64,000 nt of DNA from Tenacibaculum sp. 190130A14a (GTDB taxonomy: Bacteria; Bacteroidota; Bacteroidia; Flavobacteriales; Flavobacteriaceae), in the NCBI RefSeq assembly GCF_964048965.1, contig NZ_OZ040189.1, positions 1,674,001 to 1,738,000 of the forward strand, given 5' to 3'. The first letter of the stretch is position 1. Each line of letters opens with the position of its first letter. Positions 7,417 to 15,029 of this stretch are shown in pieces. The notes below the pieces were generated by a model. It saw only the letters and a list, made by a program, of their open reading frames with translations, was not told the origin of the DNA and made no database searches. Made by a program: the position numbers and the translations under genes.

Positions 7417-10406
7417 AATATGCTTTTTTTAGGTTTAGGGCGTTGTGCTTTTCTACTGTCTGCATATCGGGGATCTTCTATAATGGCAAGGCGTTGCATT
7501 GTTTTTGTTTCAATAGAAATACAATCAAACTCCTCTATAACTTTACCTGTTATTCGGTAGATGCCTTTACCTCTAAATGGAAATTTTTTAGCCTCTGACG
7601 GAAAGTGAACCGTATCAATAAAATCACCTTCGAGGTCTAAAAATGTTCCAAAGTACATTTGTTGTCCTTTTGAAGTGCTTGTCTTTTTTATAGTAACCAA
7701 ATACCCTTCAATAGTAATATATTTTCCTGTATAGTGAGGAAGCATTTTAGCACGAATAGGGTGAAGTTTTTTTTCTACAAGAAGGCTAAAAGGACTTGAT
7801 AACGGAAAACCTAATAACTCAATTTGATCAAAGGCATTTTCTAATTGAGTAGAGTTTAACTTAGGAATCTCATAACGTACCTTTTCTACTTGAAACAGGG
7901 ATATATGAAATTCATCAACCGTTACATTGTTAATTTTCATATGTGCTTCCCATAAGAGTTCTCTTTTGTGTTTTTTAGAAAAACGAAAAGCATCGATTTT
8001 TATTAAAATAGTAATCTGTTCTACAGAAATAGGAACACGTTCTATGAAATCATCTAAAGAGCTAAAAGCACCATTGGCATTTCTTTCTACTAAAATTCTC
8101 TGAATAGTTTTTGCTTCTAAAGATTGTAAAAAACGAAAGCCAAGATAAATATCTTTATCTTGAATAATAGCTAAATATTCACTTGTATTAATACAAGGAG
8201 CATGAATAATACCTCCATGTAATCGAGCTTCATGAATGTATAATTCAATACTATAAAAACCTCCTGAATTATTAATAGTAGCTACCATGTATTCTAGAGG
8301 GTAATAGGCTTTTAAAAATAGACTTTGATAGCTTTCTACAGCATAAGAAGCAGAATGTCCTTTCGCAAAGGCATATCCAGCAAAACTCTCTATTTGTCTC
8401 CATACATCTTTGGTCAGTTCAAAACTCTTTCCTGAGCTTTTACAATTATCAAAAAATTGCTGTTTCACTTTTAAAAATTCCTCACGAGATCGAAATTTCC
8501 CAGACATTCCACGGCGTAACATATCGGCTTCTCCCAAGGTAAGCCCTCCAAAATAATGTGCTACTTTAATCACATCTTCTTGGTATACCATAACTCCATA
8601 GGTTTCTGGCATAATATCTAATAGTACAGGGTGTGCATCTTTTCTTCTATTAGGATATCTGAAGCGTAAAATATATTCACGCATCATACCCGATTTAGCT
8701 ACTCCAGGTCTAATCACCGAACTAGCAGCTACCAATCCTAAATAATGATCTACTTGTAGTTTCTTAAGTAGCATTCTCATAGCTGGAGATTCTACATAAA
8801 AACAACCAATAGCTTTCGCATTTTTTAATAGGTATTTAATTCGAGCATCTTCTTTAAACTTTGCAATATTATGAATGTCAATAGGAGGGAGTTCAGGGTG
8901 ATTATTAGCTACAATTGACACCGTATCTTTAATTTTTCCTAGACCTCGCTGACTAAGAATATCAAATTTATACAAGCCAATATCTTCAGCAACGACCATA
9001 TCTATGTGGGTGGTTGCAAAACCTTTAGGAGGCATAAAAGTTGCACAGTAATGATGTATTGGTTTTTCAGAAATAAGTATTCCACTGGCATGAATTCCCA
9101 AGTAATTAGGAAAACCTTGAATATAGGTACTGTAAATAATTACCAATTGTGATAATTTATCTAAGGTATTATAGTTGTAGCTTCCAGAAGACAGTAAATC
9201 AATTTCATTTTTTGGTAATCCAAAAACCTTTCCTAACTCTCGAATTGCAGCTTTAAACTTAAAAGTATTGTATACAGTAATTAATGCTGTATTGGGAAAT
9301 CGGTTAAAGATAAATTCCGTTATATCATCTCTGTCTTGCCAAGAAAAGTCAATATCAAAATCGGGCGGATTCTTTCTATAGAGATTGATAAAACGTTCAA
9401 AGTATAAATCTAGTTCAATAGGATCTACATCAGTAATTCTTAAAAGGTAGGCAATAATACTATTAGCTCCACTACCTCTTCCAACATAAAAATAACCTTT
9501 AGAACGAGCGTATTTGAGTATTTTCCAATTGATTAAAAAGTAAGATACAAAGCCTTTTTCTTTTATAATTTCTAATTCTTTATCAATTCTTTCAAATACA
9601 TGTGAATCAGGTTGTGGATAGCGGTACTTAATTCCATTAAGACTCAGTTTCTTTAAAAGTTTATAGTCTAAAATTTCATTCCCTGTGTATGCTTTTTGGT
9701 TATTGGTTGTTTCTCCAGAGAAATCAAAATCAATAGAACACTTTGAAACAAGTTCCTGTGTGTTTTCAATAATTTGCGGATACTCTTCAAAATAGGTTAG
9801 CAATTCTTCTTTTGAAATAAACTGATGCCATTCTTTACCTTGTTCAGTAGTTGCTAAACGACTCAAAAGCTCGTTATTATCAATAGCTCTTAAGAGTCTA
9901 TGTGTATTAAAACCTTTTTTGTTTTGAAAACTTACCGTATGAAGAATTACAAGTTTATCTAATTTGTTTTTCCATTTTGAAAAAGGGAGTCGTGTTAATT
10001 CAGTATGAGAAATTCCTATAAATTCATTAGAAGCTAATTCAAAATCTATGTCTTTTTCAAAAGGATATATAACAAACGTATGAGCTAAGCTTTTGGCTCT
10101 TGTAGGAATCTCTAAATTCTCCTGATGCAAAAAATCAGAGAGATAGGTGTTTATATTTTGAAAACCATTATTATTTTGAGCAACTAAAACAAACTCTTGG
10201 CATGCCTTATTTCGAAAATCTACACCTATCAAAGGAGTAATGTTATATTTTGGAGCCAATCGTATAAACTCTAAACAAGCAGTAGTATTATTAATGTCGG
10301 TTAAAGTAATAGTGTTGATGTTCATGGTTTTAGCGAGTTCTAATAACTCTTCAGTACTCATGGAACCATAGCGTAAACTGTAATATGTATGACAATTTAG
10401 AAACAT
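7413..10406 (-). CDS. Accessory (error-prone type) DNA polymerase III alpha subunit
   Basis: A 997-residue C-family polymerase, shorter than a replicative DnaE (about 1150-1180). Order: PHP domain (about 1-90), palm with the catalytic triad Asp349, Asp351 and Asp353 in PPDFDIDF, fingers, helix-hairpin-helix (about 770-800) and an OB-fold (about 890-970). The PHP signature is incomplete: the second motif reads LTDINN where metal-binding versions have a His after the Asp, so PHP-type proofreading is unlikely. This is also seen in other DnaE proteins. Its neighbours are Pol IV (4-base overlap) and, divergently, a LexA-like repressor, which supports a role as damage-inducible DnaE2/ImuC-type polymerase and not the main replicase. 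The start ATG lies 4 bases downstream of a candidate -7 box. The gene symbol dnaE2 would be plausible but is not certain. Confidence 0.9.
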   Translation of the reverse strand: MFLNCHTYYSLRYGSMSTEELLELAKTMNINTITLTDINNTTACLEFIRLAPKYNITPLIGVDFRNKACQEFVLVAQNNNGFQNINTYLSDFLHQENLEIPTRAKSLAHTFVIYPFEKDIDFELASNEFIGISHTELTRLPFSKWKNKLDKLVILHTVSFQNKKGFNTHRLLRAIDNNELLSRLATTEQGKEWHQFISKEELLTYFEEYPQIIENTQELVSKCSIDFDFSGETTNNQKAYTGNEILDYKLLKKLSLNGIKYRYPQPDSHVFERIDKELEIIKEKGFVSYFLINWKILKYARSKGYFYVGRGSGANSIIAYLLRITDVDPIELDLYFERFINLYRKNPPDFDIDFSWQDRDDITEFIFNRFPNTALITVYNTFKFKAAIRELGKVFGLPKNEIDLLSSGSYNYNTLDKLSQLVIIYSTYIQGFPNYLGIHASGILISEKPIHHYCATFMPPKGFATTHIDMVVAEDIGLYKFDILSQRGLGKIKDTVSIVANNHPELPPIDIHNIAKFKEDARIKYLLKNAKAIGCFYVESPAMRMLLKKLQVDHYLGLVAASSVIRPGVAKSGMMREYILRFRYPNRRKDAHPVLLDIMPETYGVMVYQEDVIKVAHYFGGLTLGEADMLRRGMSGKFRSREEFLKVKQQFFDNCKSSGKSFELTKDVWRQIESFAGYAFAKGHSASYAVESYQSLFLKAYYPLEYMVATINNSGGFYSIELYIHEARLHGGIIHAPCINTSEYLAIIQDKDIYLGFRFLQSLEAKTIQRILVERNANGAFSSLDDFIERVPISVEQITILIKIDAFRFSKKHKRELLWEAHMKINNVTVDEFHISLFQVEKVRYEIPKLNSTQLENAFDQIELLGFPLSSPFSLLVEKKLHPIRAKMLPHYTGKYITIEGYLVTIKKTSTSKGQQMYFGTFLDLEGDFIDTVHFPSEAKKFPFRGKGIYRITGKVIEEFDCISIETKTMQRLAIIEDPRYADSRKAQRPKPKKSIL

Positions 10407-10407
10407 A

Positions 10408-10454
10408 CTACAAAATTAAGTACAAAATATAGCAAAGATTGCTTATATTTGTAG
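10408..10454. promoter_or_regulatory. Operator and divergent promoters between dnaE-type and LexA-like genes
   Basis: The 51-base gap between the divergent starts holds an imperfect inverted repeat at 10421-10453: TACAAA-N4-AGCAA-N3-TTGCT-N4-TTTGTA, with 11 of 15 arm positions paired. A further TACAAA lies at 10409-10414, forming CTACAAA/TTTGTAG with the right arm. A candidate -7 box TATATTTG (10444-10451) points right, 6 bases before the repressor ATG. TAATTTTG on the minus strand (10411-10418) points left, 4 bases before the polymerase ATG. The palindrome covers the rightward box and abuts the leftward one, as expected for an autoregulated repressor. I found no convincing -33 element for either promoter. 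That the neighbouring LexA-like protein binds here is inferred. Confidence 0.65.
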
Positions 10455-10457
10455 CAA

Positions 10458-11228
10458 ATGAAAAATATAGCAAAAAACATCCGTCATTTACGTAAGTTAA
10501 AAAGTCTTACACAAGAGCAGTTTGCTGATGATGTGTCTATTACTCGTTCTCGAGTTTCTTCTTATGAAGAAGGTCGGTCAGAACCTCCTATTGAAACATT
10601 GATTAACTTTTCGAATTACTTTAATTTACCGATTGATATTTTGGTAAAGAATGATTTGACTTATGCTACAGATACTTCTTTTATAGAAATAGGAAATCAA
10701 CGTGTATTGTTTCCAATAGCGGTAGATAATACCAATGAAAATATGATTGAGGTAGTACCTACAGAAGCTTCAGCAGGATACCTTTTAGGATATGACGATC
10801 CAGAATATATTGAGCAGTTACAAAAAATAAAACTTCCGTTTTTGCCTGTAGGAAAACACAGAGCATTTCCTATTAAAGGAGATTCTATGCACCCTATGAA
10901 AGATGGTTCATATGTAATAGCGAGCTTTGTTGAAAATGTAAGAGATGTAAAGGATGGAACATCATATATCATTGTGACTAAGAATGATGGAATGACTTAC
11001 AAGCGTTTGTATAATAAAATAGAGGAGAGTAATACTTTATTACTTGTGCCTGATAATAAAAACTATGCATCGTATAATGTTCCAGTGGCTGAGGTGGTTG
11101 AGTTATGGGAATTTACCTGTAGCATCAATACACAAGAGTATGATGAAAGAGATTTAAAAATAAGTAGTATTGCCAATATGCTCACTCAATTAGGAGTGGA
11201 ATTAGAATCATTAGCCAAGCTTCAATAA
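10458..11228 (+). CDS. LexA-like self-cleaving XRE/S24 repressor
   Basis: A 256-residue repressor with an XRE-type helix-turn-helix (about residues 5-60, LTQEQFADDVSITRSRVSSYEEG) and a C-terminal S24/LexA-type peptidase domain. The self-cleavage elements are all present: Ala106-Gly107 in EASAGYL, nucleophile Ser143 in KGDSMHPM, and general-base Lys182 in MTYKRLY. Spacings of 36 and 39 residues are close to those of E. coli LexA (84/85, 119, 156). DNA damage would therefore be expected to trigger RecA-stimulated autocleavage and derepress both flanking transcription units. The stop overlaps the ATG of the downstream nuclease (TAATG). Phage CI-type repressors share this architecture, but no phage genes are nearby. 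Confidence 0.9.
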   Translation: MKNIAKNIRHLRKLKSLTQEQFADDVSITRSRVSSYEEGRSEPPIETLINFSNYFNLPIDILVKNDLTYATDTSFIEIGNQRVLFPIAVDNTNENMIEVVPTEASAGYLLGYDDPEYIEQLQKIKLPFLPVGKHRAFPIKGDSMHPMKDGSYVIASFVENVRDVKDGTSYIIVTKNDGMTYKRLYNKIEESNTLLLVPDNKNYASYNVPVAEVVELWEFTCSINTQEYDERDLKISSIANMLTQLGVELESLAKLQ

Positions 11229-12640
11229 TGAATTACGCAATAGTTGATATAGAAACTGACGGAGGAGTAAAAATTACTGAAATAAGTATTTTTATTTTCG
11301 ATGGAGAACAAGTAATTGATGAATTTACCACATTGGTTAATCCGGGAACTAACATTCCTGGATTTATTACACAGCTTACTGGAATTACCAACTTTATGGT
11401 AAAAGATAGTCCTAAGTTTGAAGAAGTGGCCAAAAAGATTTATCAGATTACAGAAGGCTGTATTTTTGTAGCTCATAATGTAAATTTCGATTATGGAATT
11501 ATAGGAAAAGAGTTTAAATCATTAGGATTAACCTATCGAAGAAAGAAACTTTGTACAGTTCGATTATCAAGAAAATTATTGCCAAATAAAAAATCATACA
11601 GCTTAGGGAAGCTATGTGTTTCGGAAGGAATTACGATTGCAGACAGACACCGAGCAAGAGGAGATGCAGAAGCAACAGTTATTTTATTTCAAAAGTTAAT
11701 CGAAAAAGATCGAGTAGATGATTTTAAAGTGATTAATTCCTTTTTAAATCCGAGATCTAAAGAAGCAACCTTACCACCTTTATTAGCGAAAGAAGTTTTT
11801 GATGGTTTATCAGAAAAACATGGAGTCTATTATTTCTGGAATAAAGATAAAGAGGTCATCTATGTAGGAAAAGCTAATAATATCAAGCAACGAGTATTAA
11901 GTCATTTTCATGATAAGAAAAAGAAAGAAATACTTATGTGTATGGCAACTGCTAATATAACGTACACAGAAACAGGAAATGAGTTATTGGCACTTTTATT
12001 AGAATCGGCAGAAATTAAGCGATTGTTTCCTAAATATAACAGAGCGCAAAGAAGAAAGCAGCATGGTTACGCATTGTTTAGCTATTATGATAGAAAAGGA
12101 ATTCTTCATTTAGCGTGGAATAATTTAAAAATGGTGAATCAACCACTGATGAAGTTTTATACGCTTACAGAAGCACGAAATTTTGTAGAACGTTTGTGTA
12201 GCACTTTTGAATTATGTCCGAAATATTGTCATTTACAAACCAATGTAAGTAGCTGTTTTCATTACCAAATAAAAGAATGTAGAGGTATTTGTAGAGAAGA
12301 GGAAGCTATAGAAAATTATAACAGTCGTGTAGTTGAAGCAATAGCTTCGTTGGCTTTCGATAACAAAGATTTTGTAGTACATGAAGCAGGAAGAGAAGAG
12401 AATGAGATAGGCTATGCTTTAGTAGTGAATAATATTTATAAAGGATATGGTTATCTAAAAAAGCAGAAAACCTATACTTCAAAAGATTACCAAGAGAATC
12501 TACAAAGCCAATCTGATAATCAAGATGTACGAAGAATACTCAATGCGTATTTAAGAAAGAATTCAGAAGCAATTATTGAAATAGATGCAAGCTCTTATCA
12601 AGAAGATTCTGTGATAGAATTGGAGTTTAAGTTTGAGTAG
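11228..12640 (+). CDS. DnaQ-like exonuclease fused to GIY-YIG nuclease
   Basis: A 470-residue fusion. Residues 1 to about 165 form a DEDDh 3'-5' exonuclease of the DnaQ/epsilon type with Asp7 and Glu9 (DIET), Asp88 (HNVNFD), His141 and Asp146 (HRARGDAEA). Residues about 193-275 form a GIY-YIG endonuclease domain like the UvrC/Cho N-terminus (HGVYYF at 198-203, IYVGKA at 211-216, Glu252 candidate metal ligand). The remaining 190 residues include several Cys (for example CPKYCHLQ and CRGIC) similar to the Cys-containing part of Cho/UvrC proteins. Such DnaQ-UvrC-like fusions are known in several phyla. The one-base overlap with the LexA-like gene makes this part of the same damage-inducible unit; a role in excision repair or proofreading for the adjacent polymerase is inferred. 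Confidence 0.88.
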   Translation: MNYAIVDIETDGGVKITEISIFIFDGEQVIDEFTTLVNPGTNIPGFITQLTGITNFMVKDSPKFEEVAKKIYQITEGCIFVAHNVNFDYGIIGKEFKSLGLTYRRKKLCTVRLSRKLLPNKKSYSLGKLCVSEGITIADRHRARGDAEATVILFQKLIEKDRVDDFKVINSFLNPRSKEATLPPLLAKEVFDGLSEKHGVYYFWNKDKEVIYVGKANNIKQRVLSHFHDKKKKEILMCMATANITYTETGNELLALLLESAEIKRLFPKYNRAQRRKQHGYALFSYYDRKGILHLAWNNLKMVNQPLMKFYTLTEARNFVERLCSTFELCPKYCHLQTNVSSCFHYQIKECRGICREEEAIENYNSRVVEAIASLAFDNKDFVVHEAGREENEIGYALVVNNIYKGYGYLKKQKTYTSKDYQENLQSQSDNQDVRRILNAYLRKNSEAIIEIDASSYQEDSVIELEFKFE

Positions 12641-12808
12641 TATTGCTTATAGTAACTAAAAGTTAGCTATCTCTGCTTTTGTACCATTACACCTTACGGT
12701 TGTGAAAGAGTAAATAGAAAGAATTATTATACATACGATTGTATCCCAGGCTCCCGCACGATTGTATCGTGTGGTAATTGGCAAATAAATAGATAGATAA
12801 TAATAATG

Positions 12809-12845
12809 AAAACTACTTTAAGAAATTGAAGTAGTTTTTTATTTT
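12809..12845 (+). terminator. Intrinsic terminator after the nuclease gene
   Basis: Stem AAAACTACTT (12809-12818) pairs perfectly with AAGTAGTTTT (12829-12838) around a 10-base loop and is followed by TTTATTTT. It lies about 170 bases after the DnaQ/GIY-YIG stop, so it would end the LexA-like operon. Confidence 0.7.
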
Positions 12846-12914
12846 AAATAAAAAGTTACTAACCATTTAGACTTCTTTATTTTCTTTTACATTACAATAG
12901 TTACTTCGCACATA

Positions 12915-12944
12915 TAAATTTGTATTTTGTATCATGTATATTTG
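12915..12944 (+). promoter_or_regulatory. Tandem Bacteroidota -7 boxes upstream of the TPR regulator
   Basis: TAAATTTG (12915-12922) and TATATTTG (12937-12944) both match the TAnnTTTG consensus of Bacteroidota housekeeping promoters and lie 47-69 bases before the start at 12991. The first box also supplies a TTTG 14 bases upstream of the second, a short spacing for a -33 element. Which of the two is used cannot be told from sequence. Confidence 0.45.
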
Positions 12945-12990
12945 TTTTTAAATGAATAACATTTTATTTACCCTACATTTTTAGTTCATT

Positions 12991-14859
12991 ATGTTAAAAA
13001 AATTAGTCGTATTCACTTTCTTATGGTTGATATCATTCCCCAGTATATCACAAAACTCTATTGAAGATTTAGAAAAAAAGTTAGCAACTGTTTCAGATAA
13101 AAATGAAAAACTCGAGATCTTAGATAAACTAACAAAAGCTATTCTTAAAAATAAGAAGGATTATGAATTGACCTATTTTAATGAATATGTAGCGCTTGCT
13201 CAGGAGTTGAAAAAATATGATTTAGCTGCTCAAAAAGCACGTTTTATTATACAGCATTATACCAATTTTGGAAAACTAGATTCTACAAAGTATTATGTAG
13301 ATAAAATGTTAGGATATAAGGAGTTTTTTAAGGATCCAACAACAGAAGCACACTTACTACTTAAAAGAGCAAGTTACTTTTATAATACAGATAAATATCA
13401 AAAAGCAATTGCAGATTATAAACGTTCAGGAGATATTTTTATCAAAGAAAATAAAGGTGTAATTAATGCAGCAGATGCAAGACTTTTTACAGCGCAGGTT
13501 TATAACGATTTAAATGAGTTTTTAAATGCAGTCACTAATTACGAAGAAGCGTATAAATTATATGATGAATTAAATGATAATTTTTATAAAAATTTCACTT
13601 TGTCAGAGCTAGCTGGTATCTATTCTAAAAATGGTTTTCACGAAAAATCAATTTCAGAACGTGAAAAAGTGCTCCAAAACGCTAAGGAAATAAAAGACTA
13701 CGCTTCCTTATTTTATGCTTATGGGAATTTAGCCAAGATTCATCAAAAAGTTAAGAATTTTGATAAAGTTAAAAAGTATATTGATTCTACAAAGTTTTAT
13801 GCCGACAGTGTACAAAACAGGCAACGAAAGGTATTGTCTAATTTGTTTTTGGCAAACTTAAATATGGATTACAATTTGGATCTAGATAATATTTCTGAAG
13901 CAGAAAAATACTTGGAAGAAGCTAAAACTTGGGTTCAAAAATCTAGTGCTCCTGAATTTTTCCAGAGAATGAATTATGAATACCAGGCTAAAGTTTACAG
14001 TAAAAAGAAAGAGTATAGAAAAGCAGAAGAAGCATTACAAAAAGTATTAGCTCTGAAAGGTCAAGAGGGTCAAGAAGAAAAGGTTAAAAGTGCAGAAAAA
14101 GAACTTGCTAAAATTTATGGGGCTACTAGACAGTATAAAAAAGCATTCGAACATTTAAATACCTATTTACAATTAGAGGAAGCGAATAACAAACTTGTAA
14201 AGGACAATACGTTTTTATATTATCAATCTCAGTTTGAAACACAAAGAAAGGATGCCGAAATTCTTAAAAAGGAAAATGACATTCAACTGTTAGAAAAAGA
14301 AAAGGAACTATCTACAGCAAAAAGAAAAGTATTATGGTCAGTTTTTCTATCAATTGTGGTCATTTTATTGCTAACGGCATATTTCATTTGGAAACAAGGA
14401 AAGCACAAAAGAAGAGCATTGGCCAAGAAAATAGAAAAGAATAAGCAAGCGTTAGAAGAATATACCAAGCAACTTTTAGAAAAAAGAAGAATACAAGAAA
14501 CATTAACAGAAGAGATAGAAAGATTAAAAGAAGAGGCAGGAAGTAAAAATTCTGCTGAAGAGGAAATTGAAAATTTAACTTCTGTTAAAATTCTTACAAA
14601 TGAAGACTGGTATAATTTTAAAGAAAAATTTTCGAGTGTATATCCAGATTTTTTTAGAAATATAAAAGAAAAAGGGTATTCACTAACAAAAGCTGAAGAA
14701 CGATTATTGGCTTTGGAAAAATTATATCTCGATACAAATCAAATAGCAAGTATGTTGGCTATTTCAAATACAAGTGTGGTAAAAAGTAGGTTCAGACTTC
14801 GAAAAAAAATTAACGTCCCTAAAGGAATTTCCACATTACATTATTTAGAAGCTTCTTAA
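12991..14859 (+). CDS. Membrane-anchored TPR protein with cytoplasmic HTH domain
   Basis: A 622-residue protein with a signal peptide (residues 1-20, ending SIS-Q), a TPR-like helical repeat region (about 25-400), one transmembrane helix (about 447-468), a charged coiled coil (about 470-530) and a C-terminal helix-turn-helix (about 565-610, LTKAEERLLALEKLYLDTNQIASML). This is the layout of a family common in Flavobacteriia in which periplasmic TPRs are joined across the inner membrane to a LuxR-like DNA-binding domain. Ligand and targets are unknown. It lies 170 bases upstream of a 2883-residue adhesin gene in the same direction, so control of that surface-protein locus is a reasonable inference. 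No kinase or receiver domain is present. Confidence 0.82.
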   Translation: MLKKLVVFTFLWLISFPSISQNSIEDLEKKLATVSDKNEKLEILDKLTKAILKNKKDYELTYFNEYVALAQELKKYDLAAQKARFIIQHYTNFGKLDSTKYYVDKMLGYKEFFKDPTTEAHLLLKRASYFYNTDKYQKAIADYKRSGDIFIKENKGVINAADARLFTAQVYNDLNEFLNAVTNYEEAYKLYDELNDNFYKNFTLSELAGIYSKNGFHEKSISEREKVLQNAKEIKDYASLFYAYGNLAKIHQKVKNFDKVKKYIDSTKFYADSVQNRQRKVLSNLFLANLNMDYNLDLDNISEAEKYLEEAKTWVQKSSAPEFFQRMNYEYQAKVYSKKKEYRKAEEALQKVLALKGQEGQEEKVKSAEKELAKIYGATRQYKKAFEHLNTYLQLEEANNKLVKDNTFLYYQSQFETQRKDAEILKKENDIQLLEKEKELSTAKRKVLWSVFLSIVVILLLTAYFIWKQGKHKRRALAKKIEKNKQALEEYTKQLLEKRRIQETLTEEIERLKEEAGSKNSAEEEIENLTSVKILTNEDWYNFKEKFSSVYPDFFRNIKEKGYSLTKAEERLLALEKLYLDTNQIASMLAISNTSVVKSRFRLRKKINVPKGISTLHYLEAS

Positions 14860-14892
14860 CAAAGTCATATGGGTGATTTATTCCGGTTTAAA

Positions 14893-14965
14893 TTGTCTTT
14901 TTTTTGTCCATTTTAGTTGGTTTAAGTCTTGTTAATCAACGGTTTGGGTTTGTCTTTTTTTTGTC
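14893..14965 (+). repeat. Two exact copies of TTGTCTTTTTTTTGTC before the LRR adhesin gene
   Basis: The 16-base sequence occurs at 14893-14908 and 14950-14965, with start positions 57 bases apart, in the 170-base gap between the TPR/HTH regulator and the giant LRR gene. Each copy is itself two GTC triplets around a T8 tract. The arrangement resembles a pair of regulator binding sites upstream of a promoter. No TAnnTTTG box is obvious nearby (TTTATTTG at 15000-15007 is a near match), and the regulator is not established. Confidence 0.45.
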
Positions 14966-15029
14966 TATGATCATTCTTTAAGTAATTGAGAGTTTAGTTC
15001 TTTATTTGAACTAGACTTTAAATTCCTTA

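Larger units (their letters stand above)
12641..12990. other. Non-coding gap with hairpin, terminator and promoter boxes
   Basis: I see no ORF worth calling here. The gap contains an 11-base direct repeat ACGATTGTATC (12735-12745 and 12759-12769), whose second copy sits in a hairpin CACGAT-TGT-ATCGTG (12757-12771). It also holds an intrinsic terminator (12809-12845) and two candidate -7 boxes before the TPR regulator (12915-12944). The stretch from 12650 to 12780 is less AT-rich than its surroundings and could be a small RNA or a structured 3' UTR; nothing in it identifies a family. Confidence 0.5.

Noticed and set aside
10458..11228. Prophage origin of the XRE/S24 repressor
   Set aside because: Both sides are DNA-repair genes with overlapping or divergent arrangement, and no integrase, replication or structural phage genes are present.
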